A DNA stretch of 64,000 nt from Lepisosteus oculatus (lineage: Eukaryota; Chordata; Actinopteri; Semionotiformes; Lepisosteidae), in contig NC_090698.1 of NCBI RefSeq assembly GCF_040954835.1, forward strand, positions 46,944,284 to 47,008,283, read 5' to 3'. The translations under genes were made by a program, and so were the position numbers. Positions 25,534 to 38,393 of this stretch are shown piece after piece. The notes under the pieces are model-generated. The model saw only the letters and a program-made list of their open reading frames with translations, was not told where the DNA came from and made no database searches. Numbering within the stretch: position 1 is the stretch's first letter; each line of letters begins with the position of its first letter.

Positions 25534-25947
25534 CTATTGCCCTACAGTTGGTAGCAGCACAATCAAACTTAAAGTACTTCTCAAAAAACAATGCCACTTA
25601 TCACTGAAAGACTTGAGATGTGTATTTTTACAACTTGTTAAGGTCTGATTAAAGTCCACATTTACGTTCCTCTCCAGACTCTCCTGTCTTTTCTTTTTAA
25701 AAGTCTGGTCTCCTTTAAATTGTGGTCTGGCATTTATAGAAACCCAAATAGAAGTTAATGCCATGCTGAAAATTAAAGAAAAGTATACACAGTTACAGTT
25801 GTGAATTCCTTCTTCAGATATACAGTATACAGGAATTAGGGTGACGGCAGTAATGTAAGGCAAACATATTAGGGATAGAAGAGCAAAAGAGAATGTGAGA
25901 GTGAGTAAAGAGAGGTGCAGTTTTCTTCCTGACTTCTCCTTACTCAT
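25534..25947 (-). CDS. Hypothetical membrane protein frame, 137 residues
   Basis: A single uninterrupted minus-strand frame, long for this AT-rich background. A short basic start (MSKEKSGRK) is followed by two hydrophobic segments, roughly residues 11-44 and 54-70, with cysteines between them. A polar, lysine-rich stretch comes next (QFKGDQTFKKKRQESLERN), then a moderately hydrophobic end. I recognise no family. It could be a real single-exon gene, one exon of a larger gene or a chance frame. There is no promoter, splice or homology support. Confidence 0.2.
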   Translation of the reverse strand: MSKEKSGRKLHLSLLTLTFSFALLSLICLPYITAVTLIPVYCISEEGIHNCNCVYFSLIFSMALTSIWVSINARPQFKGDQTFKKKRQESLERNVNVDFNQTLTSCKNTHLKSFSDKWHCFLRSTLSLIVLLPTVGQ

Positions 25948-26063
25948 TCAAAATTAGACTCTACTTTCATAGCACACACTGGGATGAAATCGAACCATTT
26001 AAGGAAGTTCTTTTTCAGTGGTTTTATAAGATAAAACCTTTAAAGGTGTCTGACATTTACTGC

Positions 26064-26395
26064 TTTTGGTTTATCCATCCATCTATTTTCTAACCGCTTT
26101 ATCCAATACAGGGTTGCGGAGGAGCTGGAACGTATCCCAGCAAGCATGGGGGAATGGCAGGATATACTGTACCATGAATGGGATGCCTGTCCATCACAGA
26201 GCACAGACAGACACAAACAGGCACACACTCACACCAGGGCCAGTTTTACCAGAAATGAATTAACCTACCAGTATGTCTTTGGATTGTGGAGAAAACCCAC
26301 ACAGGCACAGGGAGAACATACAAACTTCATGAAAATTGCACCACAGGACCCCAGCTGCAAAGCTAAGCACTGTGTCATCCTACCAGCCTGTGATT
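26064..26395 (-). repeat. L2/CR1-type tail repeat, near complete
   Basis: The reverse complement gives the full order seen at 39430-39795, from a 'ggctggtaggatgacac' start through 'catgttctccctgtg' and 'ttttctccacaatccaaagac' to 'gatggacaggcatccc' and 'gaaaatagatggatgga'. Such tails are widespread interspersed repeats in fish genomes and carry no coding function. Confidence 0.75.
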
Positions 26396-28253
26396 GGTTC
26401 ATATGAGCAAAATGTTATTATCTATTTTGTTTATATTGAATATTCACACACAGGCACTTCACAGAAATACTGTAACACTAGAATGGACAATATTAGCCTT
26501 AAAAAATAGAGATTTTAAATTCTGAACATAAAAATGAGCAAATACATGAAAACTAAATGAAGATAAAAATATTAATTTGCCCATTACACAAAGCTTAGCA
26601 TGATATGGAAAGCTAACGAATTTCATGACCCTTCATGTTTGTTTCTCAAATTGTCAGACAGACACTGTTAAAACTATCCACACCAAAACAACTGACAGAG
26701 CGTTTTACAGAGGAAAAAATTATATACTGTGCAGTACAGTACCACTTATGTAAGTCACTAGACTGTGTTTGTTACCACAGATATTAATATTTCCTATACT
26801 TCTAACCAAGCTTGCAATTTATATCTTTTCATATTGGAAACAAATGTCTGCATACAGCGAGGATATTTTTTTTATCCTGCTCTGACACCTTGTGGGCATG
26901 TTTTTAAAGACACATTGAGGTTTTATTTGCACTTGATTAATTGTTTGTAAGATTGACAAAACTGCCAGTATCTGGTAAAGGGACACTAAACCCTTACAGT
27001 ATGTCACCTTTATGTTATCTTTATAAATTCTTGGGAAATTCCTTGACATCATTACTATCAATTTATATCAAGTCTAAATTAAACAAACAATATTTCATGC
27101 ATTTTAAATAAACCCTTAGAATCTTATTGTATTATTTGTTGAAATATTAAAAGTGCTGGTTTCTTTTGATTATACGCATGTTTATTTATAGTAGTATCAG
27201 TATTTTGCATGGTTACTTTTTATAGTTCAGTGACTATACTGAAAGCAAGTCCTGTTGGACAAATTGGTCAGCTAAAATAGTTCATAATATTTCAATGTGG
27301 CTAACAAAACACTGCCTTGGCTCCTTAAGTATCGCCATAATTTCATATAGTGTAAAATGAAAAAATATAATTTACATATAAATTGTAAGGTGTGCAACCA
27401 TATTCTATAGTTTTAGCAGAGAGAGAAGAGCCCTTGTAAACAAAGTATACTATTAATTCAGATTAAGGTTGCTGCTGATTAAAGGTATTTAATACCTGGC
27501 AAATTAAATTCAATATGTCCGTTGTATCCATGCACTGACAGGTCTACTGTATACAACTGTGATGTAATAATGCCTAATCTGGGGACTAGGTTTTGTTCCA
27601 CAAAGCTGGATAGAGGTATATATATATACAATTTAGCCTATTTATATTCAGAAGTGACATACTGTATATAGTTCTCTAGAAGAAAAAAAGGCAGTTCTTG
27701 TGCAAGTGGGGATTTGCATGAAATAGGGAATTATTCCATAGGCAGGAAATAAACCAAACAAGGTTAGTGCCACCCTTTTTAGTGTAATTAATGATACTGC
27801 TAATCTAATATTGCAAACATTTGTCAACAGGTGCTGAAACATGAAGCTACAGGAGTCTAAACCTCCACTAGTTTCAATAAAGCACAGCCTCTTTCTTTTA
27901 TTGTTTTGTTGCTATTCAGGGTTTATGTGTGACTAACAGAATCCCTCCCATCTCATTATAATGGCTGTTGCTAGTAAGAATTGTTGTAAACAGACAGAAC
28001 TATTCAGTACTGGGTACAGAAAACCAGCTAAGGAAAAACATTCATGATCAAAGCAATATCCCTAATCAGCTGATTATAACAAGGGAGGTAAGATTAAACT
28101 TTCTGGATTTAAAATATTTGGACTGACAGAAATAGCACACTGCTATCAGCCTGTATTTGCGTATAGTAATGTCTTGTACAGCTCACATTACTTGGGCATG
28201 AACAAGCACTTTCCTTTTATTCTGAGAATATTCTAAAGTTTTGAAGAACATTT
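26396..28253. other. Intergenic stretch upstream of the FAM221B-like gene
   Basis: AT-rich with no recognised exon. The promoter and any 5' untranslated exon of the gene starting near 28296 should lie in or near its end. I can point to no specific core-promoter motif. Confidence 0.4.
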
Positions 28254-28295
28254 TTGGTGTTTTTCTGTTTGGGGAAAAAAAGGAAAAGTAGCTTA

Positions 28296-31200
28296 ATGGC
28301 TGCTAAAGGAAACAGGGAAGTAAAGGCCAGTGCAAGTGTGACAGGAGGAAAGAAAAGAGAACAGTTACACTATTCCCAAGGAAACCAAACCACCATGTGT
28401 CTGAAGAAAGCCTCCATTGTTACTAAAGGTAAGTACAATGCATCATTATTTGAAGGCTTCAAATCAAAATCAACATGTGGCTATAAATCTCATATCTCTG
28501 AAACCATCACAAAAAAGCTGTTAGTACAGATTAAGCTGGAACTGAGGCATTATTGTACTACTGGCTTGATACCAAGTGCAGTATTAGGTGTGGATTACCT
28601 TCAGTATGTATATTGCTCATGTATGCATTTACAGTCATCATCACTATTACCATAACTGGTTTTTGTTGCTGTTTTTATGTTATTAATTTGGTGTTCTATT
28701 GTTATTCACCCACTTTTACCCAGTGGGAGTCAAGAACATAAAACATTCAGAGAACACGTCAGGGCTGTGAAGATGCTTCAGAGAACACGTCAGGGCTGTG
28801 AAGATTAAAGATCTCTCCAAGCCCATTGTTTCTCATTTCACCTCTGACGGCCACGACCACTCTAATCTCTCCGTCTGTGTTCTCAAAGACGGTTTTCAGA
28901 ACTCATACATCAGAAAGACCACCGAAACTAAAATTATTCTGCAGCTAGGATCACACATTCTCCCTTCCCTTAACAACAGATTACTGTTCTTTTAAATTTT
29001 CTCCATTCATTGGAAGTTTCATTTCACACCTCTCTGTACCCATTCTGACTTCACACCTCTTGATTGGCCTCTCTTTCTGTCCCCTGCTCCCGCCTCTCAC
29101 TCCTCCTCCCTCTCAACCTTTGTTCTCCCGCTACTTTACCTTTGCCTACTGCCCTGTCTCTCTCACACCTGAAGAAGGCTCCACGGCCGAAACGTTGTGT
29201 TCTCTTTCTTCTTTTTTTCAGCATGGAATAAACCTATTACTTGTTCCATTATACAAGTAATACAAGTCACAGAAGTTTAATAAGCTATGTGCAGTCAAAG
29301 TGCATTAGTTTAAATTACATAATGCAGGGGTTTATATTGTATAAGATCCAATTCTAATGCACCTTAAATGAAGCATGGAAGGCGTTATGGTACAGAGAAT
29401 CTACACAATCCAGGTCAGGCCACTGTTAGTACAATCAAAGGCAGTTGCAGATAATAGTTTTCAGTCAATTAATCTACTCATTTCATCTTGGGCAAAGGAA
29501 CTAAGAGCTAATCACTTACCAGCAAATGTACCCCATCCTTGGCCTGAGGGACATTTCATTCAAAACTCTGCTTTCTGTTGGTTTACATCATACTTGCAGT
29601 GTTCAGTGCAAGTACACAGATCTTTCCTGTTTAATGTTTGCATTCAGATCTGTTGGAAGTAGCAATTAATATTTGTTACATATATGCTTGTAACTGATTT
29701 CACATATTTAAAGCAAACAACCCCTCCATCCCCACAAAGAAAGAACCAAATAGATAATATTAAGAAAAAATTGAAAAGTCATGATTACTAAGGTATTCAA
29801 GACATTTGGGTGTGGCAAATCTAAATTAAACTACTTTAGGTGCACAAAATTACCTTATTGAGCCACAATATTAATTATAGTGGTACTTGTGATTTCATAA
29901 CAAAAACACCCTTTTCTGTGAGATTTCTTGGTCAGGTAGTGAATTTCAAGCAAAGACTCAACCATGAAAACTAAGGAGCTATGAAAGCAACTCCGGGTTA
30001 AAGCTGTTAAAGCATGAAGTAGGAGAACAGCACAAAAAATGTAAGCCATCTGAATATCTCAGTGACCATCATCTACTTAATCATCAAAAATGGAAGGTAC
30101 TTTGTAACATAGAGACACTGCCTACAGTAGATCTAGTTCCACAGCACTCTCTGGTGACTTGATCAAAATTCCTGATAAAATCAAAAACTCATGTCAACAT
30201 AACTCCTGTTTTGAGTGCTTGTAAAATTTTGAAACCATAAAGTACCTTACAAAGGTTTCAAAGTGGGGGAGACTTTTCAGTCGCCTACAAAAAGAATTAT
30301 GAGTAACAGGTTCCAGACTCCCACAATTCTTTGTATAGTAAAGTGCCTCCTGTCCTCAGATTAATATGTACGTTGTCTTACTCTCAAATGTAAATTGTAT
30401 TCTACACATGCTGAACCTGAAGTATCTCCAAAACAAAAGTGTTTGTTAAAGTAGAGAACTTTAAAGACAGTATTTGCTTTACTTTAATACAGCACAGTAG
30501 TAAAGTACAATATTCACTTTAATACTTAGAGATTATTCGTAAAGAAGTCATAAGCAAAAACAAAAATGTACCGATGATTTTGGTGGTGTTGAAACTTAAG
30601 AGCACTTGTCATTCTTTATCCAATATTTCAGATTTCAGAATTATCCTCTGATTTCAGATCAATATAATTTTTTTATAATGTGGCCATTTACAGAAAGGGA
30701 ACTAAATTCAGATTCTTCTTTTCATCTGCTGTGAGCAAAAATCTGTGCTGTTTATTTATAGGGTATACGGTGAAACCCATAGTACCTGCAAGAAGCAATG
30801 ATATTGTGTCTGTTGCCAAGGCAATGCACAGAGAGCAGTTTGGAGAGAGTGTGAAAAAACTGTTCGACCCAGAAACGGATGCAGCTATGAAAGCAATTCA
30901 GACAGGTATGCTACACTGCATAATTGTCTTACTTCATATGTATCATCACTTATGGTACCATATCTGTGAATGAAGCAAATACAAAGACACATTGCAGAAT
31001 GGAGGCTTGTTTCATTCACAGCATAGAAATGCAGGGGGAGAAAAACAGAAAGTAGATAAAGATCAGCATTTTATAGCTGACCAAGTGAGTTATGGTAAGT
31101 AATAATCCATTATACAAATAGTGAAAGCCATCTTCATAGATGTTTTGGTGAGAAGAAAAAGATTCCGGAAATATATCCTAAACCAAACAACCTACATAAA

Positions 31201-33802
31201 ACTAAGAGTGCAGAAGGATAAATGCTTAGATCAAGCATCAAGCCTTCACTCTTGCTCACCTAAAATTCATCCTTATAATTTTCAATGTCCTTTGTATTAA
31301 TAGTATAGTAGAAATGGCTGTACCTGTTTTATTCATTCAGTGTTTTGTCAAATGCACAATAATACTACAAAAACATTTTCAATTACCTTTTATGGGATGT
31401 AACAGGCATTTATATTGGATGGAGATGTCCAGACTATTTGTGGGACTGTTTCCGTGTTGGAGATGAGTCCAAGTGTTTCTGTGGACATCGTCTGAATGAA
31501 CACAAGAGCTACACAGGTATGCTACTGTATCTCACAGCTCGGCAGTTTATCTTTAAACACGCCTCCAAGTCTCACCCTCTGAATGTGTTGTTATTCTTTC
31601 ACCATAGATAACAAAAAAAAAGATTTTTGTTCAGTTTTTCAATCCAGAGCCCTCAAACAAATGGCAGTACTCATGTCCTTATCTAAGTCCTTTTATAACT
31701 GAGATTGTAGGAATCTGGAATAAGCTTACCAGACAATTTGTTGAAGATACAGCCTTTTCTTCCTTCAAGAATGAAACCTTTCTTATGTTGTTATCTAATG
31801 TAATTTAATGCAATCTAAAAGCTTCATTTAAGAATAATCTATAATAGTTTATGTTAGGATCATTCTAAATTCTAGTTTTGCTAATGGTCCAAAGGTTCTG
31901 TTCTCACTCTTGTATTTGTCTTCTTTCCGAAAATGCCTTAAGACTTCTCTTGCTTCTCTCAGGAGGTGATGTGCAAGTGTCATGCATTGTACATTCCTGC
32001 CGCTGTGCAGCCTTCGCCTTCATACCATCACGGCCAGAGGAAGTGGGTGAATTCTGGCTGAGGAAGCGGCCAGGCTTTGATACCTCTGCTTGGAGGGCAG
32101 GGTGTCAATGCAAACATTCTCACGAGCAGCATGACCCAACCACCCATAGGTGTAAGAAGAAAGGTACAAAACTCTGTAGAAGCTTCAAAAATATAAAAGC
32201 TACTGTATGTTAAAGGCACATTTTATCATTAAGTGAGGGTGACAAATTGTTACTTACATTAGCAAGCTTATACCTTGAGGTAAAGGCTTTTTAATGCAAT
32301 TGCTTTCAGTGTTTCATGTTCAGGTGTTCTGATATTGTGTGGTTGCCTTCCTGTTCCTGCCATGGGACTTAAACAACATAACTGAAAAAGGCCACATAAA
32401 AGCATGAAAGTGTCTAACCACAGCTGCATAGAAGAGTCACTGCAGAGAATCACCTCTCATCCTTCAGTTTAAGATGCACACCCTTCAGTGTAAGCTGCAA
32501 TACAGTATATGGGAGCATAGATGTTAGCATTGCTGCAACATAGCACTGGGGTCCTGGGTTCAATTCTAGAGTGCTCTCTGTGTGGAGTTTGCATGTTCTT
32601 CCCAAGTTTGTGTGGATTTTCTCGGGGTGCTCTGGTTTCCTCCCACAATCCAAAGATATATTGGTAGGTTAATAGGCTTCTGGGAAAATTGGCCCAAATG
32701 TGAGTGTGTGCGAATCTGTGTCTGTGATGGACTGGTATAATTTCCAGGTCGTAACCTGCCTTGTGCCTATTGCACCTATTCAACAAATACTCATCTCACA
32801 CATCATGTTTGCATTTCTAAAATACACATTTCATTTGATGTTTTACAGGATGCCGTTGTATGTTCTTTGAATCCAGCTTTCTGTGTGCCTCCTGTGACAA
32901 GCACTGGGAACAACATGAAACTTTCTTTGATACTGAAGACTCCAGAAAAAAGTCTGGCCTTCCTTATGGTAAGAGTGGAATATAACAGTGAATCAATGCA
33001 GACCAATTCAAATCTCAATGGACATACAGTCAACATTTTACTTTGATATTAGTGTGCTGACCTGCACACTAATGATCATAAGATACAAGTATTGCCAAAG
33101 AAACCTGTCTTACCAGGCAACAGAAGCACTGTACTTATAAATCTGCATATTTGCATATAGTACATGCTACTACTTGTTACCCCTTGTTTTTTCACTTAAT
33201 GGCTACATCAAACAATGCCTTTGCTTCTGTTGTCCAAAAGGTAAAGGCCAGTATGTAACACATTACATGTTGTAAAACCTAGATTTATGTGCATTGTGTT
33301 CAAGAGCAGAAGTAGACAAAAACAGATGAATTCCTAATTAAATAAGCATTTTCATTTGTCCCAATATCATAATGCAATATTTCAACGTCATATTCAAGTT
33401 GGCCTTAGGAAAGAAATCTTTCCTAATTGTACTATATCTCAAAACCACAGGCAGCCTAAAGATTTTTCATAGCATAGACAAAAAAGGGGCACAACCAGGA
33501 ATAACCCACACAATCATGCAATAGTTCAACTACATTATTATTCCATTTGTACTTCCACAAAAGTACAATGAGTCACAGTGAGACAAGTTTCATGCTCTCA
33601 GTCAAATTACCAGCAGATGGAGCTATAATATGCTTTTCTTTGTTTCAGTTTCATTAACCTGATTATGCCAAGTGTTAATTTTAAATGTACAGGTGAAGCC
33701 TATTTACCATTTGCTGAGATGCCTGGCCTGAGAAATGCAGTCTTAACTGGAAAAGAGAAAGGTGATCCTGCTTTCAAGTCCATTACTGGAATCCTGAAAT
33801 AA
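28296..33802 (+). CDS. fam221b: FAM221B-like protein, six coding exons
   Basis: Coding exons are 28296-28428, 30762-30905, 31406-31516, 31963-32163, 32849-32968 and 33693-33802. They join to 272 codons plus TAA. All five introns are GT/AG and phase 1, splitting a Gly codon each time. Conserved parts, in order, are GYTVKPIVPARSND, VAKAMHREQFGESVKKLF, the IYIGWRCPDYLWDCFRVGDE exon with FCGH..EH, RPEEVGEFWLRKRP with WRAGCQCKHSHEQH, and a Cys-rich exon ending CDKHWEQHETFF. These match what I know of vertebrate FAM221B. The many CxC and CxH spacings suggest metal binding. The molecular role of the family is not established. The N-terminus is shorter than in mammals, and the first exon (in-frame ATG also at 28254) is the least certain part. 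A polyadenylation signal AATAAA lies at 34014. Introns 1 and 4 hold a Penelope-like fragment and a LINE tail. Confidence 0.9.
28748..29252 (+). mobile_element. Penelope-like element, 5'-truncated copy in intron 1
   Basis: The copy opens with a short direct repeat ('cagagaacacgtcagggctgtgaagat' twice, about 28749 and 28783). A frame of about 65 codons follows (28798-28995) with VSHFTSDGHDHSNLSVCVL and a Tyr-Ile-Arg-Lys segment, like the end of the GIY-YIG endonuclease domain of Penelope-like retroelements. The common 3' tail with 'gaaggctccacggccgaaac' and 'ggaataaacctattacttgttcc' completes it. Only the last part of the protein is present, so the copy is dead. It is inside intron 1 of the FAM221B-like gene. 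Confidence 0.75.
31690..31780 (+). repeat. LINE 3'-end fragment in intron 3
   Basis: A short piece reads GIWNKLTRQFVEDTAFSSFKNE in translation. It resembles the C-terminal 'WN-L-...-FK' ending of CR1/L2-type LINE polymerase proteins. No more of the element is recognisable. Confidence 0.4.
32508..32790 (+). repeat. L2/CR1-type tail repeat in intron 4
   Basis: Shows the family order: 'cctgggttcaattc', 'gctctctgtgtggagtttgcatgttctt', 'ggtgctctggtttcctcccacaatccaaagat', 'gtgagtgtgtg', 'gatggactgg'. It sits between exons 4 and 5 of the FAM221B-like gene and stops shortly before exon 5. Confidence 0.8.
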
Positions 33803-34013
33803 TTACAATCAACAATATGCAAACATCTGCCATTAAATCTTCCATGCACTTCTATTTTATATCATGTACTTGTTTTTTTTTCCTTCTTAAATCTTAATTT
33901 ATCCTTCATGAATTTTTTTACATTATAATTTTATGTGAAACTGGTGTTAGTCTGGTACTAGGCAATCATTTTTGTTTCATGAAAACAGTATGTACTATAT
34001 AAAGAACATTGTG

Positions 34014-34019
34014 AATAAA
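34014..34019 (+). promoter_or_regulatory. Polyadenylation signal of the FAM221B-like gene
   Basis: AATAAA about 210 bases after the TAA at 33800-33802. It is the first canonical signal downstream, giving a short 3' untranslated region. Confidence 0.6.
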
Positions 34020-34039
34020 CACCAAAAGGCTTGTTGAAA

Positions 34040-35369
34040 CTTTTACACAAAAAGAAAACACCACAAAATATTAAAAATGTATTTTAGAAAATTATTTTAT
34101 GAAACTTAAGTTAATAAAATAAGTAATTACATTGATATTTATTTATTAAAGTGTAAATACAAATCCTTTTGTTGTTATATAGTTATCAGAGTACTCACTA
34201 CTCCGGAAACAGCACTGGTGACTTTAAATAGTACTTTCTACTATCCCAAGGCCTACATGAGGAACAAGCTTAATATCTTTTGAAACTCCTATTTCATAAA
34301 TTAATCAGTAGCCTTGATTATAGGTACTGATACCACATACAGTACACTGTAGATGATCTTTGGACTTGGGAGCGTACTTTTAATTTAAACGAGAGTTGTT
34401 CATTGGACCAGACTGGTTTATTACTCTTCATACTGTATGAGCTGTAGCTCATAAACTATATATTGTTCTCATCAAAACTCTAACGGCTCTGCCATGAAAA
34501 TATTATTAACGGCACTTGAGAAAAGAGTGCAGTATTTCAGAAATAAGTTTTAATCTTTCATCTCAAACTAGATTTGGCATTACTGGTGTATTCATCAAGA
34601 AATTAAATGTTATTGACTAAGTTTTGTGTACAATTTTAGCACTGTACCATTGGTTTTAATAACTCATTTGTTGTGTAACCTACTGACTCTAATTTACTGT
34701 ATGAATTACACAGTGAATACACTCTAGTAAAATGAAGTTACACAGCAAAGTAATGTGATATAAGTAAAACATAAACAAAACATAAAATAAATGAATAAGA
34801 AATGTAATATCTGTAAATTATAAATTAACCTTAGTTCTTAATATATAATATCTGTTATTGTGTGGTGTTTGTGCTCCTTAAGGAAATGTAGGATCTTGAA
34901 GTGTGAAACTCCCTGGCTTTATTCTACTTCCTGTGACGTTTTCTGATCGTAATAGAAACTGCATAGATAAAGCATATAATAAAGTTAACAATTACATAGT
35001 ATTTATATGAAGTATCAGTTTAGCAATCAGTAGCACAGAAGATTTTATGGGTTTTCCTCACATGTAATGATATAATCCCAAAACCTGTGAGTTTTCACAT
35101 TTATCCTTCATCCTCTTCTAAGTGAAACAAAATGAAAACAAAAATACAATAGGCAGAGTTGAATGTCAACAAAAAATACAAATAAATTAAAAATTTGGTT
35201 AATAAGAAATACAACAGATAATGAGGACAAGATTGACAATAATGATTTCTAGAGTTATGTGGATAATCTATTAGGGAAAGGAGAGCGAGTTGGAGTAACT
35301 TTTCATAAAGTACTTTAAAAGTGAGAAAAAAACACAGTAAAGTGAGGCCAGATACTAATGCACCTCAGA
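34040..35369. other. Gene-free stretch
   Basis: Very AT-rich spacer after the FAM221B-like gene. No exon or known repeat is recognised. Confidence 0.45.
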
Positions 35370-35668
35370 TTGGGTTTCTAGGACACAATAGCTTGACACC
35401 ATTAACCCATTACTAAGACTCTGCACCTGTGGCTGGAAGGTTGCTGGTTCATATTCCATGGCAGGCAGAGGAATCCTACTCTGTTGAGCCCCTGAGCAAG
35501 GCTCTTAACCCCAACTGCTCCAGGGGTGTTCTATAAATGGCTGACCCTGAGCTCTGACCCCAAATTTCTCTCCTTGTCTGTCTCTTGGAAAGCAAGTTGG
35601 GGTATGTGAAAAGACAAATTCCTAATACAAGAAATTGTTTATGGCCAAAAAAGTAATCTTATCTTATT
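35370..35668 (+). mobile_element. tRNA-derived SINE
   Basis: Contains a B-box-like 'ggttgctggttcatattcc' (about 35439-35457). The typical body follows: 'ctactctgttgagcccctgagcaaggctcttaacccc', then 'ccctgagctctgacccc', ending in 'aagaaattg...'. This order is characteristic of tRNA-headed fish SINEs. Its left border is approximate. Confidence 0.65.
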
Positions 35669-35689
35669 ATGCACATGGATTAAAGAATC

Positions 35690-36275
35690 TTCTTAGAAGT
35701 CACCTTCACAGATGATACCAAAACAGGAGCATTAGAGAATACTTTAGAAGCTGAAAAGATAATTCAACACTGGGGAAACAGACAGGTACAATGTTTGCGT
35801 CCAAATAGCACCAACATAAAAAATAGATTTACTGTACAATGGGAAATGTTGGGCTTGGATTATGTAGTTTCGAAAGGCAATAGGTGTTTGACACATCGTT
35901 TTCATGTTCAAATCTAGACATTATGGAAAAGCAATTGAAAAAGCTATTGAAAAATTCAATTATACAAAATCCTTAAAAGCACCGGTTTTAGTGAATTTAA
36001 TTATTAACTATACTGTACTTAATTATATTATTTATGATTAACAATTATACATAACAGGGGATACAAGTGAAAATTAAAGAAATGTGCATTGAAAAGTGAG
36101 AACAGGAATTAAACAAATTGTTGTGGGAAAATTGAACAGATTATCCAGGCATGCTGTTGAAGCTGATATCTGGTTTATGTTGATAAATGGCTGGATGATT
36201 AATTAGCTGCAGTACCATCAGCCAAGACATGATGGGCTGAAAGGCCTATTCTTATTTGTAACCTGTCTTATGTTT
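35690..36275 (+). repeat. Degraded CR1/L2-like LINE, 3' portion
   Basis: Translation of the start gives VTFTDDTKTGALENTLEAEK, resembling the F/Y-ADD-TK catalytic neighbourhood of LINE reverse transcriptase, with Thr in place of Ala. Further on, 'tctagacattatggaaaagcaattgaaaaagc' and the terminal 'gatgggctgaaaggcctattct' match the usual ending of such LINEs in fish. Stops and gaps interrupt it, so it is inactive. Confidence 0.6.
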
Positions 36276-36639
36276 GAATGTTTTTGGTTCTATGGATGCT
36301 GGGTGGATGGATGTTAGGAAGTATTCAAAGTTATGGCCAAACAACCTTAGACTACACTTCTGTATTTATATCTAGATGATCTGAGAGTTCGTCTTTTTGC
36401 AGAGACACAAGCATTGTATTGGTCCTGTGGGTATAATGCTGGGATTTTGATATGTCACAGTCTGCAGTTTCCATAAGCATTTTGAGTTCTATTGATTCTT
36501 GAAATGAGCTTCTTACTGCTGTCACAGTTTGTGTGTGTTCTCCAGATGACATGCCTTTTGATATTAATAGATATGTGAGACGCATGTAGGGGGATGGCTT
36601 TTGTTTTCTTCTGCCTCACTATATTTACTTTCATATCAC

Positions 36640-37206
36640 CATATCACCCTGCAACTCACAACTGATAACCCACTGAATCTAAGCAGGTGTGAGCCTGGTC
36701 AGTACCTGGATGGCAGACCTCCTGGGAAAAACTAAGGTTCCTGCTGGAAGAGGTGTTAGTGGGGCCAGCATGGGGCGCTCACCCTGCGGCCCATGTGGGT
36801 CCTAATGCCCCAATGTAGTGACGGGGACACTATACTGTAAACAGGCGCTGTCCTTCGGATGAGACGTAAAACCAAGGTCCTGACTCTCTGTGGTCATTAA
36901 AAATCCCAGGGCGTTTCTCGAAAAGAGTAGGAGTGTAACCCCGGCGTCCTGGCCAAATTTCCCATTGGCCCTTTTAAATCATGGCCTCCTAATAATCCCC
37001 ATCTATGAATTGTCTTCATTACTCTGCTCTCCTCCCCACTGATAGCTGATGTGTGGTAAGTGTTATGGCGCACTATGGCTGCTGTCACATCATCCAGGTG
37101 GGGCTGCACATTGGTGGTGGTGGAGGGGAGTCCCCATTACCTGTAATGCGCTTTGAGTGGATTGTCCAGAAAAGCGCTATATAAGTGTAAGCAATTATTA
37201 TTATTA
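36640..37206 (+). mobile_element. 5S rRNA-derived SINE, full length
   Basis: Plus-strand member of the family at 12246. It starts 'catatcaccctgcaactcac' and then the 5S-like 'aatctaagcaggtgtgagcctggtcagtacctggatggcagacctcctggg'. It ends 'gcgctatataagtgtaagcaattatta' with (att)n. The internal promoter region is well kept. Confidence 0.88.
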
Positions 37207-38393
37207 CTTTCTGTTGCACATCAATGCAAGGTTATCAGCAAAGTCCAGGTTATCTGGCCTGAAGAACAGAATCTGCGGGATTCCTCTTGATTCTTCTTGA
37301 TTTGTCTACAGTGGTTCCCCTCGTGTTACAATTGGTGATAATGAAAGAGAATCAGAAAAAATGCCGCCTTGACAGACAGCAATGAACATTGAATACCAAT
37401 CTGCTAGTGATTTACTGAGGAAGATGATTAATTTTGAAACACGTAACTTGCTGCAAAGCAATTCGATCATTTTCTCAGAGATACTGATGTATGCAATCTA
37501 TACTAGTTCTGTTGGTATATGAATGATCTCCCTTTCTTCTCACTAAAACGTATACATAAATAATTGGGAGATTCGCGGAGACCTTACAATAACATTTCAG
37601 CATTCAACCCATACTGAAATGCTATTACAGGACACAATGACATACTGTAATGTGAAATACAAATATTAAACTGTCAAAGTTTGCAACACTGAAGTTAGTG
37701 CTCTAACCCTTACCTGGAGAATACAGTAAGTGGATCAGAGATCCAGCCTATCAAATGTGAGGACACACAGTTCTCTTTCAAAATACTGTTAAGGCTCTTA
37801 TATATACTGTGCATATAAATATATACTGTGTCCCAAACAGCTGTCAGGAACATTAACCAAAACAATTTAAGATCTATTAGTATAATAACAAAAGTAAGGT
37901 GTTAGACAATGTCCCCAAGTTCAGGATTTCTTTCTTAAAGTTTCCAAAATATGCATCAGTAATTACACACAAATTCAAAACATATTTAATGAAACATTAC
38001 AAAATTCTGTGCTAATGTTGACCACTTGTTAAATAAAATGTAGTCATTGGAAAGGTGATGGAACTCTGGGTAAGAAAACAGGGATTCAATACAGCGAACA
38101 GTTGAGTGAAAAACATATAATATTAACAACTCCATTAGTTAACTTGCTCTAATGTGTTGCTATGATACTATCAGGGCAGTTGTTCATTTTCATATTTTAT
38201 TGATGTGAATGACTGAAAATGGGATCAAAGGGTTTTACTGACTGAAACTCACCTGTCATAAAATCTTGACTCATAGTTACAGGTTCAAAGGGTGACTCTC
38301 ATGTAAAAGCAAATGACATCTGCTCAGTTATAGCATATACACAGTTTGTCAGAGAGAGCTTGAAGATCCAGAGCATTTGCATCAAAAACAAAA
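37207..38393. other. Intergenic stretch upstream of the Kunitz gene
   Basis: No exon is recognised. The last about 80 bases before 38394 are probably 5' untranslated sequence. No clear TATA box was found at a suitable distance. Confidence 0.4.
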
